Positions 26,023 through 35,086 of a DNA stretch of 64,000 nucleotides are shown piece by piece; position 1 is the first letter of the stretch, and the number at the start of each line of letters is the position of its first letter. The notes under the pieces are model-generated. The model was not told where the DNA came from. It did no database searches and worked only from the letters and a program-made list of their open reading frames with translations. The DNA is from JADMIH01 sp036399775 (GTDB taxonomy: Bacteria; Chloroflexota; Chloroflexia; QHBQ01; JADMIH01): positions 42,686 through 106,685 of the forward strand of contig DASWMJ010000046.1 in NCBI GenBank assembly GCA_036399775.1. The letters are read 5' to 3'. A program made the translations under genes and the position numbers.

Positions 26023-26140
26023 CGTATTGCGTATTGCGTAGTACGTATTGCGTATTAGTTGAACCGCAGAGGCGCAGAGACGCAGAGGTTATTTAGGGTT
26101 TCACGCAATACGCACTACGCACTACGCAATACGCACTACG
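26023..26140. repeat. Composite dispersed repeat: CGTATTGCGTAGTAC arms around a CGCAGAG core
   Basis: Tandem CGTATTGCG/TAGTACG words (26023-26057) are followed by ACCGCAGAGGCGCAGAGACG and a TTATTTAGGGTTT tail, then the arms return inverted as CACGCAATACGCACTACGCA (to about 26140). The same composite, in the opposite orientation, is at 43141-43286. The stop codon of gatB (26136-26138) lies inside the right arm. Confidence 0.75.
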
Positions 26141-27635
26141 TTTCCCGCCTCTCCTCTAGCTTGCGCTTCAGGAGTTCGCGGGTGGTATTGGCGTCTGCCT
26201 GTCCCCTGGTGGCCCTCATTATGGGGCCGATGAAGGCGGCTATGGCGCTCTCTTTGCCCCCCAGGTAATCGGCTACTGCCTTCGGGTTGGCGGCTATGGC
26301 TTCGTCTACCGCTTTCTCAAGGGCCGATTCGTCTCTTACCACCGCAAGCCCTAGCTCCTTTACTAGCTCGGCGGGCGCGCGTCCGGTCTTACATAGCTCA
26401 GGCATGAGTGAGCGGGCTATCGAGCGGTTGATGGTGCCTTGCGCCACCATATCCACAAGCTCCCGCAGCCGTTCGGCTGTCAGCAGGCTATTCTCTATGC
26501 TGATGCCTGCTTCGCCCAGGAGCTTCGCCAGATCGTTCACTATGAAGCCTGCCGCAATCCTGGCGCGCTCGGCGTCGGCTCCCTGTGCTACGCGCTCAAA
26601 GTAGTCCGCGATGGAGCGCGAGGTGGTCAATTGGGTGGCCTCATAGCGGCTGAGGCCGTACTGCTCCACCAGGCGGTTGCGGCGGGCATAGGGTAGCTCA
26701 GGGAGTTGGGCGCGCAGGCTCTCTCTGTCCGCATCGGTGAAGGTGAGGGGTGGGAGGTCCGGCTCAGGGAAGTAGCGGTAGTCGTGGGCCTGCTCTTTGG
26801 TGCGTTGAGAGACCGTAGTGCCCCGGTCCTCCACCCAGCCGCGCGTCTCCTGGACTATGCGGCCTCCACCGCGTAGAACTTCTGCCTGCCGGACAACCTC
26901 ATATTCAAGGGCGGCGCGCACGGCCTTGAAGGAGTTCATGTTCTTTATTTCGACCTTCGTGCCGAACTCAGCCTGCCCGGCGGGGCGCACGGATACGTTG
27001 GCGTCCACACGGAACGCTCCTTCCTCCATGTTGCCTGTAGAGACGCCTATCCAGCGCAGGAGGTGGCGTAGCTGCATGAGATAAAGCTGCGCTTCTTCGG
27101 GCGAGGCGATGTCGGGGGCGGATACTATCTCCATGAGGGGCACGCCGGAGCGATTGGCATCCATGAGCGAATACGAAATGCCGCCGGGGCCTGTGCGGTG
27201 GAGCAGGCGGGCAGTGTCCTCTTCGAGATGAACCCTGATGATGCCGATTTTAGATTGAGGGTTCGCGTCTTCGATTTCGAGGTAGCCGTCTACGCAGAGG
27301 GGGAGGTCGTACTGCGAGATTTGGTAGCCCTTCATCAGGTCGGGGTAGGGGTAGTTCTTGCGGTCGAACTTGGAGAAGTCGGGTATGGCGCAGTTTAAGG
27401 CTAACCCGGTGAGGAGCAGCTTGCGAACGGCTTCGGCGTTGATGACGGGCAGGGTGCCGGGCATACCGAGGCAGATAGGGCAGACGTGCGTGTTGGGCGG
27501 CGCGTAGGCAATGTCCGCCGCGCACCCGCAGAACATCTTGCTCTTCGTGAGCAGTTGGGCGTGGACTTCCAGGCCGATGGTGGTGAGATAGTCTGTTTGC
27601 GACTGAATCGCGGAGGGTGCGTTCACACTTACCAT
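26136..27635 (-). CDS. gatB: Aspartyl/glutamyl-tRNA(Asn/Gln) amidotransferase subunit B
   Basis: GatB, the tRNA-binding and kinase-like subunit of GatCAB, which converts Glu-tRNA(Gln) or Asp-tRNA(Asn) to the amide form. The family opening TTIGLEVHAQLLTKSKMFC is followed by NTHVCPICLGMPGTLPVIN (zinc-site cysteines), the signature KFDRKNYPYPDLMKGYQISQ, and the C-terminal YqeY-like tail. The ATG at 27635 (499 residues) with GGAG about 11 bases upstream is chosen over 27794; the longer form would translate a dispersed repeat. gatA and gatC are not adjacent. The stop codon falls within a composite repeat. Confidence 0.95.
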   Translation of the reverse strand: MVSVNAPSAIQSQTDYLTTIGLEVHAQLLTKSKMFCGCAADIAYAPPNTHVCPICLGMPGTLPVINAEAVRKLLLTGLALNCAIPDFSKFDRKNYPYPDLMKGYQISQYDLPLCVDGYLEIEDANPQSKIGIIRVHLEEDTARLLHRTGPGGISYSLMDANRSGVPLMEIVSAPDIASPEEAQLYLMQLRHLLRWIGVSTGNMEEGAFRVDANVSVRPAGQAEFGTKVEIKNMNSFKAVRAALEYEVVRQAEVLRGGGRIVQETRGWVEDRGTTVSQRTKEQAHDYRYFPEPDLPPLTFTDADRESLRAQLPELPYARRNRLVEQYGLSRYEATQLTTSRSIADYFERVAQGADAERARIAAGFIVNDLAKLLGEAGISIENSLLTAERLRELVDMVAQGTINRSIARSLMPELCKTGRAPAELVKELGLAVVRDESALEKAVDEAIAANPKAVADYLGGKESAIAAFIGPIMRATRGQADANTTRELLKRKLEERRET

Positions 27636-27718
27636 TTGAAATAGTGCTCCTGCCGAAAGCGGACTGTGCATTATATCACGATGGTGTAGCTCGCGCAACA
27701 TCGTTTTTCTAATCTTTC

Positions 27719-27800
27719 TAACCGCAAAGACGCAAAGGATCGCAAAGTTCGCAAAGGTTTTTGTTGTTTGGAACCACAAAGGCACAGAGAGCACAAAGGG
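27719..27800. repeat. Dispersed CGCAAAG/CACAAAG repeat, two direct copies
   Basis: AACCGCAAAGACGCAAAGGA (from 27720) and, 50 bases on, GGAACCACAAAGGCACAGAG share the 7-8-base periodic AAAG pattern. They lie between gatB and the glutaredoxin-like gene, in the stretch a longer gatB start would wrongly translate. Confidence 0.65.
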
Positions 27801-27849
27801 ACCTTTGCCTGGTAAAATGAGAGATACAATGAATAATTGGGAGATGACT

Positions 27850-28125
27850 ATGCAGAACGAGCCGATTAAGGTTTACAGGCGGTCGTGGTGTGAGGATAGC
27901 GACGCCGCAGTGGAGTATTTTAAAGAGCAAGGTATTCAGTACGTGGAGATAGACATCGAGGAGGATGAGGCGGCTGGCGAAGGGGTGAAGTTCATAACGG
28001 GCGGGCACCATATCACCCCGACGCTGCTCTACGAGATGCACGCAATAGTGTTCGATCCCTGGGATGCGGCGCGCTTCGGGAGATGGTGGCAGGTGGCAGG
28101 CGGTAAAGCTTTACAACAGGAGTAG
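27850..28125 (+). CDS. Glutaredoxin-like thioredoxin-fold protein
   Basis: A 91-residue glutaredoxin-size protein. It shows the strand IKVYRRSWCEDSDAAVEYFK with the redox position reduced to one cysteine (WCEDS instead of CPYC), the family's YVEIDIEED strand, and a cis-Pro element HHITPTLLY. The ATG at 27850 follows GGGAG by six bases; upstream ATGs at 27817-27844 lack one. Such single-Cys proteins resemble the NrdH/mycoredoxin-like group, but the second cysteine is lost and the redox role is uncertain. Confidence 0.75.
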   Translation: MQNEPIKVYRRSWCEDSDAAVEYFKEQGIQYVEIDIEEDEAAGEGVKFITGGHHITPTLLYEMHAIVFDPWDAARFGRWWQVAGGKALQQE

Positions 28126-28147
28126 AAGGTGATTGCCCGGGAGCGGA

Positions 28148-29224
28148 CTAGATGCTCCAGGAGCGGGGGACGAAGATGCGCTCGAAGGTGCTGATGGCGA
28201 AGCGATCGGTCATGCCTGCTATGTAGTCTACAACCAGGCGCTCGTTAGGCTCGCCGCGTGGGTTGCGCTTCAATTCAGGGGGTAGCTCTTCGATGTGCTT
28301 GCAGAAGTAGTCGAAGAGCGCGCCTATGAGGTGGTCTACTTTGCTGACCTCGGCTTTGGCGTCGGAGCCGATGTAGACGTGCTCGTAGAGGAATAGCTTG
28401 AGGGTGTTGGCGGCTTCTTCTACGTGGGGGCTGACCTTCAACTCTATGGCTCTGCGGTCGCCTGCCCTGGCCTTTTCATCGGGGTAAGTGACGTGCCAGT
28501 TCTGGTCTACGATGTCGTTCACCAGGGTATTGATGCGCTCGGAGTTGGTCTTGCCCAGGACTTGCGCCACGCCCGGCGGGAGGTCGGAGGTCTTGATGAT
28601 GCGCGCGCGTATGGCGTCGTCCGTGTCGTGGTTGATGTAGGCGATGGTATCCGCCAGCTTGACTATCTTGGACTCGATGGAGCCGTAGCCCATGCCCTCT
28701 GAGGAGAGGCCTTCCTCTACGGGTGTAGAGGTAACGAGGGCATCGCGTACCTCGTTGGTCAGGTTGAGGCCATCGCCGTCGCGGGCGAGGTAGTCCACGA
28801 TGCGGAGCGATTGGCGGTTGTGCTTGAAGGTGGGGTCGTATATCTGGCGCAGTGCGTCCTCACCGGCGTGGCCGAATGGTGTATGGCCGAGGTCGTGCGC
28901 CAGGGCTATAGCCTCGGTCACATCTTCGTTCATCATGAGGGCGCGGGAGATGGTGCGAGCGATCTGGGACATCTCAAGGGTGTGGGTGAGGCGGGTGCGG
29001 TAGTGGTCGCCAATGGGGCCGATGAAGACCTGCGTCTTGTGCTTGAGGCGGCGGAAAGCCTTGGAGTGGATGATGCGATCGCGGTCGCGCTGGAAGGCGG
29101 TGCGGATGGGGGAGGGGTCCTCCGGCAAGGGGCGCGTGGCCTCCGCCGCCTTAGCCGCGAGTGGCGACAACCGCGCAAACTCCTCCTGCTCCAACCTCTC
29201 CCGCACCTTACTACTATCGCTCAT
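28148..29224 (-). CDS. HD-domain dGTPase-like triphosphohydrolase
   Basis: A 358-residue deoxyguanosinetriphosphate triphosphohydrolase-like protein. It has the family opening RTAFQRDRDRIIHSKAFRRL, KHKTQVFIGPIGDHYRTRLT, the HD metal motifs (H in RTRLTHTLEMSQ and HDLGHTPFGHAGE), and DTIAYINHDTDDA. It hydrolyses dNTPs to nucleoside and triphosphate and may affect dNTP pools. The size fits the shorter (type 2) group. ATG at 29224 with AGGAG five bases upstream is preferred to the GTG at 29230. Confidence 0.9.
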   Translation of the reverse strand: MSDSSKVRERLEQEEFARLSPLAAKAAEATRPLPEDPSPIRTAFQRDRDRIIHSKAFRRLKHKTQVFIGPIGDHYRTRLTHTLEMSQIARTISRALMMNEDVTEAIALAHDLGHTPFGHAGEDALRQIYDPTFKHNRQSLRIVDYLARDGDGLNLTNEVRDALVTSTPVEEGLSSEGMGYGSIESKIVKLADTIAYINHDTDDAIRARIIKTSDLPPGVAQVLGKTNSERINTLVNDIVDQNWHVTYPDEKARAGDRRAIELKVSPHVEEAANTLKLFLYEHVYIGSDAKAEVSKVDHLIGALFDYFCKHIEELPPELKRNPRGEPNERLVVDYIAGMTDRFAISTFERIFVPRSWSI

Positions 29225-29241
29225 ACTCACTCCTTTTTATC

Positions 29242-29711
29242 TAACCACAAAGACACAAAGAACACAAAGTTATTAAGGGTTTTAAGGTTTTGCTGTTTGT
29301 TATAGTGCCAGGCGTTTGATACCATCTTTGAGGATGGGCACGTTGAAATTGATGAGTAGACCCAGTTTGTGCCCCGTTGTCTTTAGATAGGACAGGAGTT
29401 GGGCCGTATGTATCGGCGCTAGCGCTTCTACCGCCTTTAACTCGACTACTAATACGTTGCCTACCAGCACATCTAGCCGACCTTCGCCTACCGCCTGGCC
29501 TTTATAATCCAGAGTTACGGCTACCTGACGGGCAAAAGGTATGCCACGCAATGTAAGCTCAATACAGAGCGCCTCCTCATAAACCGACTCCAGAAACCCT
29601 GGCCCCAACAACCTATGCACTTCAAGCGCAGCGCCAATCACCCTGTAGGATAACCCATTCGGATCGAGACCATAATCCTCGTTCTTTGTGCTCTTTGTGT
29701 CTTTGTGGTTC
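29242..29711. mobile_element. GxxExxY gene bracketed by inverted copies of a dispersed repeat
   Basis: On the left is AACCACAAAGACACAAAG (29243 onward) and on the right its inverse CTTTGTGTCTTTGTGGTT (29693-29710). Each has a further degenerate AACACAAAG/CTTTGTGC unit. They enclose the whole GxxExxY reading frame except its first three codons. The structure looks like a mobilised cassette or a gene repeatedly associated with this repeat; no transposase is present. Confidence 0.45.
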
Positions 29712-29719
29712 ATTTTCAT
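29300..29719 (-). CDS. GxxExxY protein
   Basis: A 139-residue member of the GxxExxY family, named for the motif seen here as GPGFLESVYEEAL. Other family positions are visible: VIGAALEVHRLL, then YKGQAVGEGRLDVLVGNVLV and VELKAVEALAPIHTAQLLSY, which has the E-x-K pattern of PD-(D/E)xK nuclease folds. Function is unknown. The ATG overlaps the stop of ppdK (ATGA). The N-terminal MKMNHKDTKSTKNE is encoded by the flanking dispersed repeat, so the natural protein could start later, near the Tyr-rich DYGLDPNGLSY segment. Confidence 0.85.
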   Translation of the reverse strand: MKMNHKDTKSTKNEDYGLDPNGLSYRVIGAALEVHRLLGPGFLESVYEEALCIELTLRGIPFARQVAVTLDYKGQAVGEGRLDVLVGNVLVVELKAVEALAPIHTAQLLSYLKTTGHKLGLLINFNVPILKDGIKRLAL

Positions 29720-32580
29720 TTGTCCTTCTCGACAGACTCAAGGGCGGCCTGGGCTGCGGCGAGGCGGGCTACGGGGACGCGGTAGGGGCTGCAACTCACG
29801 TAGTCGAGGCCTACGCTGTGGCAGAACTGGATGGAGGAGGGGTCGCCGCCGTGCTCGCCGCAGATGCCCACCTTCAGGTCGGGGCGGGTCTTGCGGCCCT
29901 GCTCGGTTGCCATCCTCACCAGTTGCCCCACCCCCTCCCTGTCTAACACCTGGAAGGGGTTTTCGGGGAGGACGCCTTGCTCTACGTATTGCAGGAGGAA
30001 CTTGCCCTCGGCGTCGTCACGCGAGTAGCCGAAGGTTGTTTGCGTGAGGTCGTTGGTGCCGAAGGAGAAGAACTCGGCGTGCTCGGCTATCTGCGCGGCG
30101 GTGAGGGCGGCGCGGGGTATCTCAATCATCGTGCCGAACTTGTATGGGATGCCGCGCCCAGCGTCTGCCTCCACGCTCTTCGCGACCTCCTCAAGCTGCT
30201 CGCGCACGCGCTTCAACTCATTAACGTGGCCTACTAAGGGTATCATTATCTCCGGGTGAGACTCCAGCCCCTCGTTCAGCAGTTGGAGGGACGCCTTCAG
30301 GATGGCGCGCACCTGCATGTCGTTGATGGCCGGGTACATCAGCCCCAGGCGGCAGCCGCGCAGGCCCAGCATCGGGTTCTGCTCGCGCATCTGGCCCACT
30401 ACGCCCAGCAGTTGCACTTTCTCGCGGTACTCGTCGCTGTCTGCCTCGCCACGCATACGCATTTCGGTGGTCTCAACCAGCAGATTTTCATACGAGGGCA
30501 GGAACTCGTGCAGGGGCGGGTCGAGCAGGCGGATGACGGTCGGCTTTCCCTCCATCGCCTTGAGGATGCCGTAGAAGTCGCCTTGCTGTATCACTTCCAG
30601 TTGGGCGAGCGCGTCGTGGTAATCCTTCACCGCGTCAGAACTGTCTGCGGCTTCCTTCGCCCAGGCCAGTTCCTTCTCGGCGGCCGGTCGCTTGTCGTCA
30701 TCGTTCGGCCCCAGCTTATCGAGGGCGGTTTGCGCGTCATATAAGGCACCGTCCAGGCGGGTGGCTTCCCCTGCCGACAGGATCATCTGGCGGACGACGG
30801 GCAGGCGCTCCTCCTCGAAGAACATGTGCTCGGTGCGGCACAGACCTATCCCCTCCGCGCCGTAGTTGACCGCCTTGATAGCGTCGCGCGGGTAGTCTGC
30901 GTTGGCCCACACGCCCAGCTTGCGAACGTCGTCCGCCCAGCCCAGCAGCTTGAGCAGATCGTGCTCCTCGGCGAAGTTCGGCTCGATGAGAGCGATTGCG
31001 CCCAGGAAGACCTCGCCGGTGGTGCCGTCTATAGAGATAATGTCCCCCTCGCGCACCGTCTGGCCGTTGGCGGTGAAGTGGCCGTCTTCGTCATTGACAT
31101 GCAGGCCGCCGTTCTCGGCTCCCGCCACGCACACCTTGCCGAACTGGCGGGCCACCACTGCGGCGTGGGATGTCGCGCCGCCCCTTGCGGTCAGCACGCC
31201 CTTGGAGGCTATCATGCCGTGTACGTCTTCGGGGTTGGTCTCTTCGCGCACCAGCACAACGTCTTCGCCGCTTGAGCCTATGCGCTTGGCTTCGTCGGCT
31301 GTGAAGATCGCCTTGCCGACGGCAGCGCCGGGCGCGGCGTTGAGGCCCACCGCCAGCAGCTTGCCCTCTGCGCGGGCGCGGTCCTTGTCCTTGTCATCGA
31401 AGCGAGGGAGGAGCAGTTGCACGACGTGGGCAGGCTCTACCCGTTGGAGGGCTTCTTCCTTCGAGATCAGACCTTCCTCTACCATGTCCACCGCGACCTT
31501 GACGGCGGAGGCGGCGGTGCGCTTGCCGGAGCGGGTCTGTAGCATGTAGAGCTTGCCGCGCTCGATGGTGAACTCAAGGTCCTGCATGTCGCGATAGTGC
31601 CTCTCAAGGCGCTGGCCTATCTCCTGGAACTGGCGGTAGACTTCGGGCATCTCATCTTCAAGCTGCGAAATCTTCTGCGGAGTGCGAATGCCCGCCACCA
31701 CGTCCTCGCCCTGCGCGTTCACCAGGAACTCGCCGTATAGCTTCCCTTCGCCCGTGGAGGGGTTGCGGGTGAAGGCCACGCCGGTGCCGGAGTCGTTGCC
31801 CATGTTGCCAAAGACCATCATTACTACGTTCACGGCGGTGCCGAGGTCGTGGGGGATGTTCTGCGCGTTGCGGTAAGCGAAGGCACGCGGGGAGTTCCAC
31901 GAGTTGAATACGGCCTCTATCGCCAGTCGAAGCTGCTCGTGCGGGTCGTCGGGGAAGGGACGCCCGGCCTCTCGCTGCACGGCCTCCTTGAACTGCTCCA
32001 CCAGAGTTTGCAGGTCTTCTGCCGTGAGGTCAGTGTCCAGCTTGACGCCCCTCTCCTCCTTCATCTTGTCCAGCAGATCGTCAAAATGGTGAGCCTCCAC
32101 GCCCATGACGATGCGCCCGAAAAGCTGGATGAAGCGGCGGTAGGCGTCATGACCGAACCGCTCGTTGCCTGTTAGCCTGACCAGCCCCTGCAACGTGTCG
32201 GGGTTGAGGCCCAGGTTGAGCACCGTATCCATCATACCGGGCATGGAGAACTTGGCCCCTGAGCGCACTGAAACGAGTAGGGGGTTTGCCGGGTCGCCCA
32301 GCTTCTTGCCCGTCTCTTCCTCAACGGTATGCAAAGCTTCCAACGCCTGCTCCCACATGCCCGGCGGGAACTCCCTGCCGCTCGCTATGTAGGCGCGGCA
32401 CGCCTCCGTCGTGATGGTGAAGCCGGGGGGCACGGGCAGGCCCGCGTTCGTCATCTCCGACAGGCCCGCGCCCTTGCCGCCCAGCAGGTCGCGCATCTTG
32501 GCGTTGCCCTCGTGGAAGAGGTATACCCATTTGTGGGTGTTGGGTGTTGGGTGTTGGGTGTTAGGTAATGTGGTTGCCAT
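29716..32580 (-). CDS. ppdK: Pyruvate, phosphate dikinase
   Basis: Interconverts pyruvate + ATP + Pi and phosphoenolpyruvate + AMP + PPi. The 954-residue chain has the ATP-grasp start KWVYLFHEGNAKMRDLLGGK, the phospho-histidine segment LTARGGATSHAAVVARQFGK, and the PEP-binding C-terminal barrel with ICGEHGGDPSSI (catalytic Cys). The ATG at 32580 is chosen; a start at 32766 would translate repeat DNA. Even so, residues 5-15 (LPNTQHPTPNTH) are encoded by a tandem CACCCAACACC repeat, so the native start may be later. The GxxExxY gene is coupled downstream. Confidence 0.95.
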   Translation of the reverse strand: MATTLPNTQHPTPNTHKWVYLFHEGNAKMRDLLGGKGAGLSEMTNAGLPVPPGFTITTEACRAYIASGREFPPGMWEQALEALHTVEEETGKKLGDPANPLLVSVRSGAKFSMPGMMDTVLNLGLNPDTLQGLVRLTGNERFGHDAYRRFIQLFGRIVMGVEAHHFDDLLDKMKEERGVKLDTDLTAEDLQTLVEQFKEAVQREAGRPFPDDPHEQLRLAIEAVFNSWNSPRAFAYRNAQNIPHDLGTAVNVVMMVFGNMGNDSGTGVAFTRNPSTGEGKLYGEFLVNAQGEDVVAGIRTPQKISQLEDEMPEVYRQFQEIGQRLERHYRDMQDLEFTIERGKLYMLQTRSGKRTAASAVKVAVDMVEEGLISKEEALQRVEPAHVVQLLLPRFDDKDKDRARAEGKLLAVGLNAAPGAAVGKAIFTADEAKRIGSSGEDVVLVREETNPEDVHGMIASKGVLTARGGATSHAAVVARQFGKVCVAGAENGGLHVNDEDGHFTANGQTVREGDIISIDGTTGEVFLGAIALIEPNFAEEHDLLKLLGWADDVRKLGVWANADYPRDAIKAVNYGAEGIGLCRTEHMFFEEERLPVVRQMILSAGEATRLDGALYDAQTALDKLGPNDDDKRPAAEKELAWAKEAADSSDAVKDYHDALAQLEVIQQGDFYGILKAMEGKPTVIRLLDPPLHEFLPSYENLLVETTEMRMRGEADSDEYREKVQLLGVVGQMREQNPMLGLRGCRLGLMYPAINDMQVRAILKASLQLLNEGLESHPEIMIPLVGHVNELKRVREQLEEVAKSVEADAGRGIPYKFGTMIEIPRAALTAAQIAEHAEFFSFGTNDLTQTTFGYSRDDAEGKFLLQYVEQGVLPENPFQVLDREGVGQLVRMATEQGRKTRPDLKVGICGEHGGDPSSIQFCHSVGLDYVSCSPYRVPVARLAAAQAALESVEKDK

Positions 32581-32766
32581 TCGTTGTGTGTTTCTCCTTC
32601 TTAAGTATGTTAGATGTCGGCTTGCAGCGTTCTGAGGAGGGCGTTCCCTACCCGCCAAGAACGCCAGGTTCGCTAAGGTTTTTGTTCTTTTCCTCAGAGG
32701 GTCACAATTACCAAGCTTGTACCTCTCTACTGAAAGGGCTTCCATTTGTAAGTGAAATCTTTGCAC

Positions 32767-33276
32767 TCATTTAGTCACATGCTCAGTGGCATCAGAAGGA
32801 CTTTGTTGGTAGTAGAAACCGTCTAGCGTGCCCTCGACCAAACCCTGGTTAGTGGGCACGAGTGAGCCGAATTGGATTGGGAACACTTGTGAAGCATTCT
32901 TGTTTAGGAACGTGTAACTCTCACTAATATCTTCTGGTCGGGGTCCAAACGCTCCAAGCCAAAACGATACCTGACCCTGTGATGTTATGATTCTCGGCTG
33001 AATTATGCCCAGGCTGCTATCATCTTGGTATGGCGGGGTTAGGTAGCCCTCCATCCGGCTTCCGTCTGCAAGAATGAAGTACGCCCGCATCACGAACATA
33101 CCTTGCGCAGGGTCCAAAGGAGACATCAGAATATGAGGTTTCACAGTTGCTTCATCTTGTCCTTCTTCTCCTTCTTCATCAAGAGCAAACTCCCAAACCG
33201 GGTAGTCGTCAAGGTCTGCTAATGTGAGCAGATAGACTTGCTTGCGAACTCTCGTGTTTTGTCTTTGCGATTCCAT
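32767..33276 (-). CDS. Conserved protein of unknown function
   Basis: About 169 residues from the ATG at 33276. An upstream start at 33318 would add residues encoded by a dispersed repeat (MNRQDTKSARIRSRM). Notable is the N-terminal segment VYLLTLADLDDYPVWEFALD then EEGEEGQDEATVKP, a pattern I associate with small cytosolic proteins often seen near toxin/immunity genes, without a defined function. No signal peptide or membrane helix. Composition is moderately AT-rich relative to ppdK. Confidence 0.65.
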   Translation of the reverse strand: MESQRQNTRVRKQVYLLTLADLDDYPVWEFALDEEGEEGQDEATVKPHILMSPLDPAQGMFVMRAYFILADGSRMEGYLTPPYQDDSSLGIIQPRIITSQGQVSFWLGAFGPRPEDISESYTFLNKNASQVFPIQFGSLVPTNQGLVEGTLDGFYYQQSPSDATEHVTK

Positions 33277-33321
33277 TCTTGACCTTATCCTGGCGCTCTT
33301 GGTGTCTTGGCGGTTCAATAC

Positions 33322-34794
33322 TTACAATTCGCTCAAATACACCACTAAGTCCGTAGCAGTCACCTCCACGCCCAACTGCCCCAGCATGGTACCTATCTGG
33401 GCGCGGTGCTCGGTCTGGTGGTTGGGGACCTGTAGGAGCATATGCCACACCTTGCGAGTGCGCTCCTTGCCGTCGGGGGCCATATAGGTTAGCTCTTGGC
33501 TGAGGTCTTCTTCTAAGATGGAGTTTAAGTATTGCATGGCCTGGGTGTGATTGCCGTCCCACCACTCTACCAACGCGCCCAGGTCAGCGAAGTCCTCACC
33601 TTTGGGCAGCTTGAGGGGAGACTCCCCCATGCAGCGTTGCACCCATAGCCACTCGGATACTGCCAGGTGCGCGAGCGTGTCGTGGATGGAGCCATAAACG
33701 CCCCTTTTGTCAGCATCCTTGAGCTGGCTATCTTCCAAGTTTTCGATAGCAGCTAGCATCTTGTCACGCGCCCAGATGGAGTAGTCGAACAGGGTCCGTA
33801 GCATGTCAAGCGAGGGGCCGGGGCGATAGCTCACTCCCTTTTGCGGAGCTTGCGTTATGCCTTGCGGGTTGTTCAGAGTTTTGATTACTTCCCGGCGCAC
33901 CCTGTCGAGTGACACCCCCAGGCTCTCAAGTACGCCTGCGGCTATACCTTCGCCCTCGCGTATGAGTCCGAGCAATAGGTGCTCTGTGCCTATGTAATCG
34001 TGGTTGAGACGGTGGGCCTCGTCAACCGACAACTCGATCACGCGCTTGGCACGAGGAGTGAGTCCTATCTCGCCAAACTCCATGCGTTCACCGCGCCCAA
34101 TAATGAACTCCACCGCTGAACGTACCTTATGCAACTCTATGCCGAGGTTGTTCAGTACGCGAGCCGCGACATCATCCCATTCACGAAGCAATCCCAGTAG
34201 AATATGCTCCGTGCCGATGTAATTGTGATTGAAGTGTTGAGCTTCTTGCTGGGCCAGTTGGAGAGCCTTACGCGCCTGCTCAGTGAACTTATCAAACCTG
34301 GCGGGGCCTTCCCTCGTGCTGGAATGGGACTCACTCGTCATAGTGCCCTGGACGCTCGCCAGCACTTCAAGCACCTTGTCGCGTACCGTTTCGAGCGACA
34401 CACCCAGGCTCTCAAGCACGCCGGCTGCTATACCCTCACCCTCACGGACGAGGCCAAGCAGCAGGTGCTCCGTGCCGATGTAGTGGTGGTTGAGGCGGCG
34501 AGCCTCGTCAACCGCAAGCTCGATCACGCGCTTGGAGCGAGGGGTAAGGCCGATCTCGCCTTGCGCTTCATATGTGCCCCGCTCAATAGCAGCCTCCACC
34601 GCTTGGCGTACCCTGTCCAATTCGATGCCTAGACCGGCCAGCACGCGAGAAGCCACGCCATCAGTTTCGCGCACCAGCCCAAGCAGTAGATGTTCGGTGC
34701 CGAGGTAGTTGTGGTTGAAGCGTTGCGCCTCTTCCTGGGCTAGCTGCAACACCCTACGTGCTCTCTCCGTGAACTTGTCGAAGCGGTCAGACAT
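33322..34794 (-). CDS. Double Clp N-domain protein fused to a DinB domain
   Basis: A 490-residue protein with no ATPase. Residues 1-145 and about 165-310 are two complete Clp_N domains, each made of two repeats: FDKFTERARRVLQLAQEEAQ, HNYLGTEHLLLGLVRE, then GLTPRSKRVIELAVDEARRL, HHYIGTEHLLLGLVREGEGI. A linker leads to a C-terminal DinB/YfiT-type four-helix domain (LRTLFDYSIWARDKMLAAI, SIHDTLAHLAVSEWLW, LQVPNHQTEHRAQIGTML) with histidines at the metal positions. Clp_N domains bind substrates and adaptors of ClpC. The start at 34794 has GGGAGAG and is preferred to 34851. A decoy or adaptor role is inference. Confidence 0.9.
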   Translation of the reverse strand: MSDRFDKFTERARRVLQLAQEEAQRFNHNYLGTEHLLLGLVRETDGVASRVLAGLGIELDRVRQAVEAAIERGTYEAQGEIGLTPRSKRVIELAVDEARRLNHHYIGTEHLLLGLVREGEGIAAGVLESLGVSLETVRDKVLEVLASVQGTMTSESHSSTREGPARFDKFTEQARKALQLAQQEAQHFNHNYIGTEHILLGLLREWDDVAARVLNNLGIELHKVRSAVEFIIGRGERMEFGEIGLTPRAKRVIELSVDEAHRLNHDYIGTEHLLLGLIREGEGIAAGVLESLGVSLDRVRREVIKTLNNPQGITQAPQKGVSYRPGPSLDMLRTLFDYSIWARDKMLAAIENLEDSQLKDADKRGVYGSIHDTLAHLAVSEWLWVQRCMGESPLKLPKGEDFADLGALVEWWDGNHTQAMQYLNSILEEDLSQELTYMAPDGKERTRKVWHMLLQVPNHQTEHRAQIGTMLGQLGVEVTATDLVVYLSEL

Positions 34795-34987
34795 TGCTCT
34801 CTCCCAATGACTCATACAGTCACCATACAACCCAGGGTTCATCCCAATCAAACGACAGCAACCATTCCGGTGGACAAAAAGGCAGCACTCTATTATATAC
34901 CCTTGCTAAACCTCTTGCGAGGGACCAGGGGTTAGGCGTTAGGCTTTGTCAAAGTCGCCAAAACGCCTTACATGAGGAAAAGAAATT

Positions 34988-35034
34988 GTCTATATACGAA
35001 ATTGGCGGCTTTGCCGCCAATTTCGTATATAGAC
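34988..35034. terminator. 47-bp perfect palindrome with GGCGGC core
   Basis: 22-base arms (34988-35009, 35013-35034) pair perfectly around TTT. The core is TTGGCGGCTTTGCCGCCAA; the outer arms are GTCTATATACGAAA and inverse. It lies between divergent genes (Clp-N/DinB leftward, topoisomerase rightward), so it is not at a normal terminator position. Confidence 0.7.
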
Positions 35035-35086
35035 CAAAGAAAACTTCACTTAGCCGTTGGCATAACCCGTGCTTTTGTTGCGATTT

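Noticed and set aside
26023..26140. CRISPR-like array from repeated CGTATTGCGTAGTACG words
   Set aside because: Repeat units are short, unequal and partly inverted, with no spacers of regular length and no cas genes. It is a composite dispersed repeat.
27635..27794. N-terminal extension of GatB starting at 27794
   Set aside because: The extension is translated from a dispersed AAAG repeat and lacks family similarity. The ATG at 27635 fits the family start.
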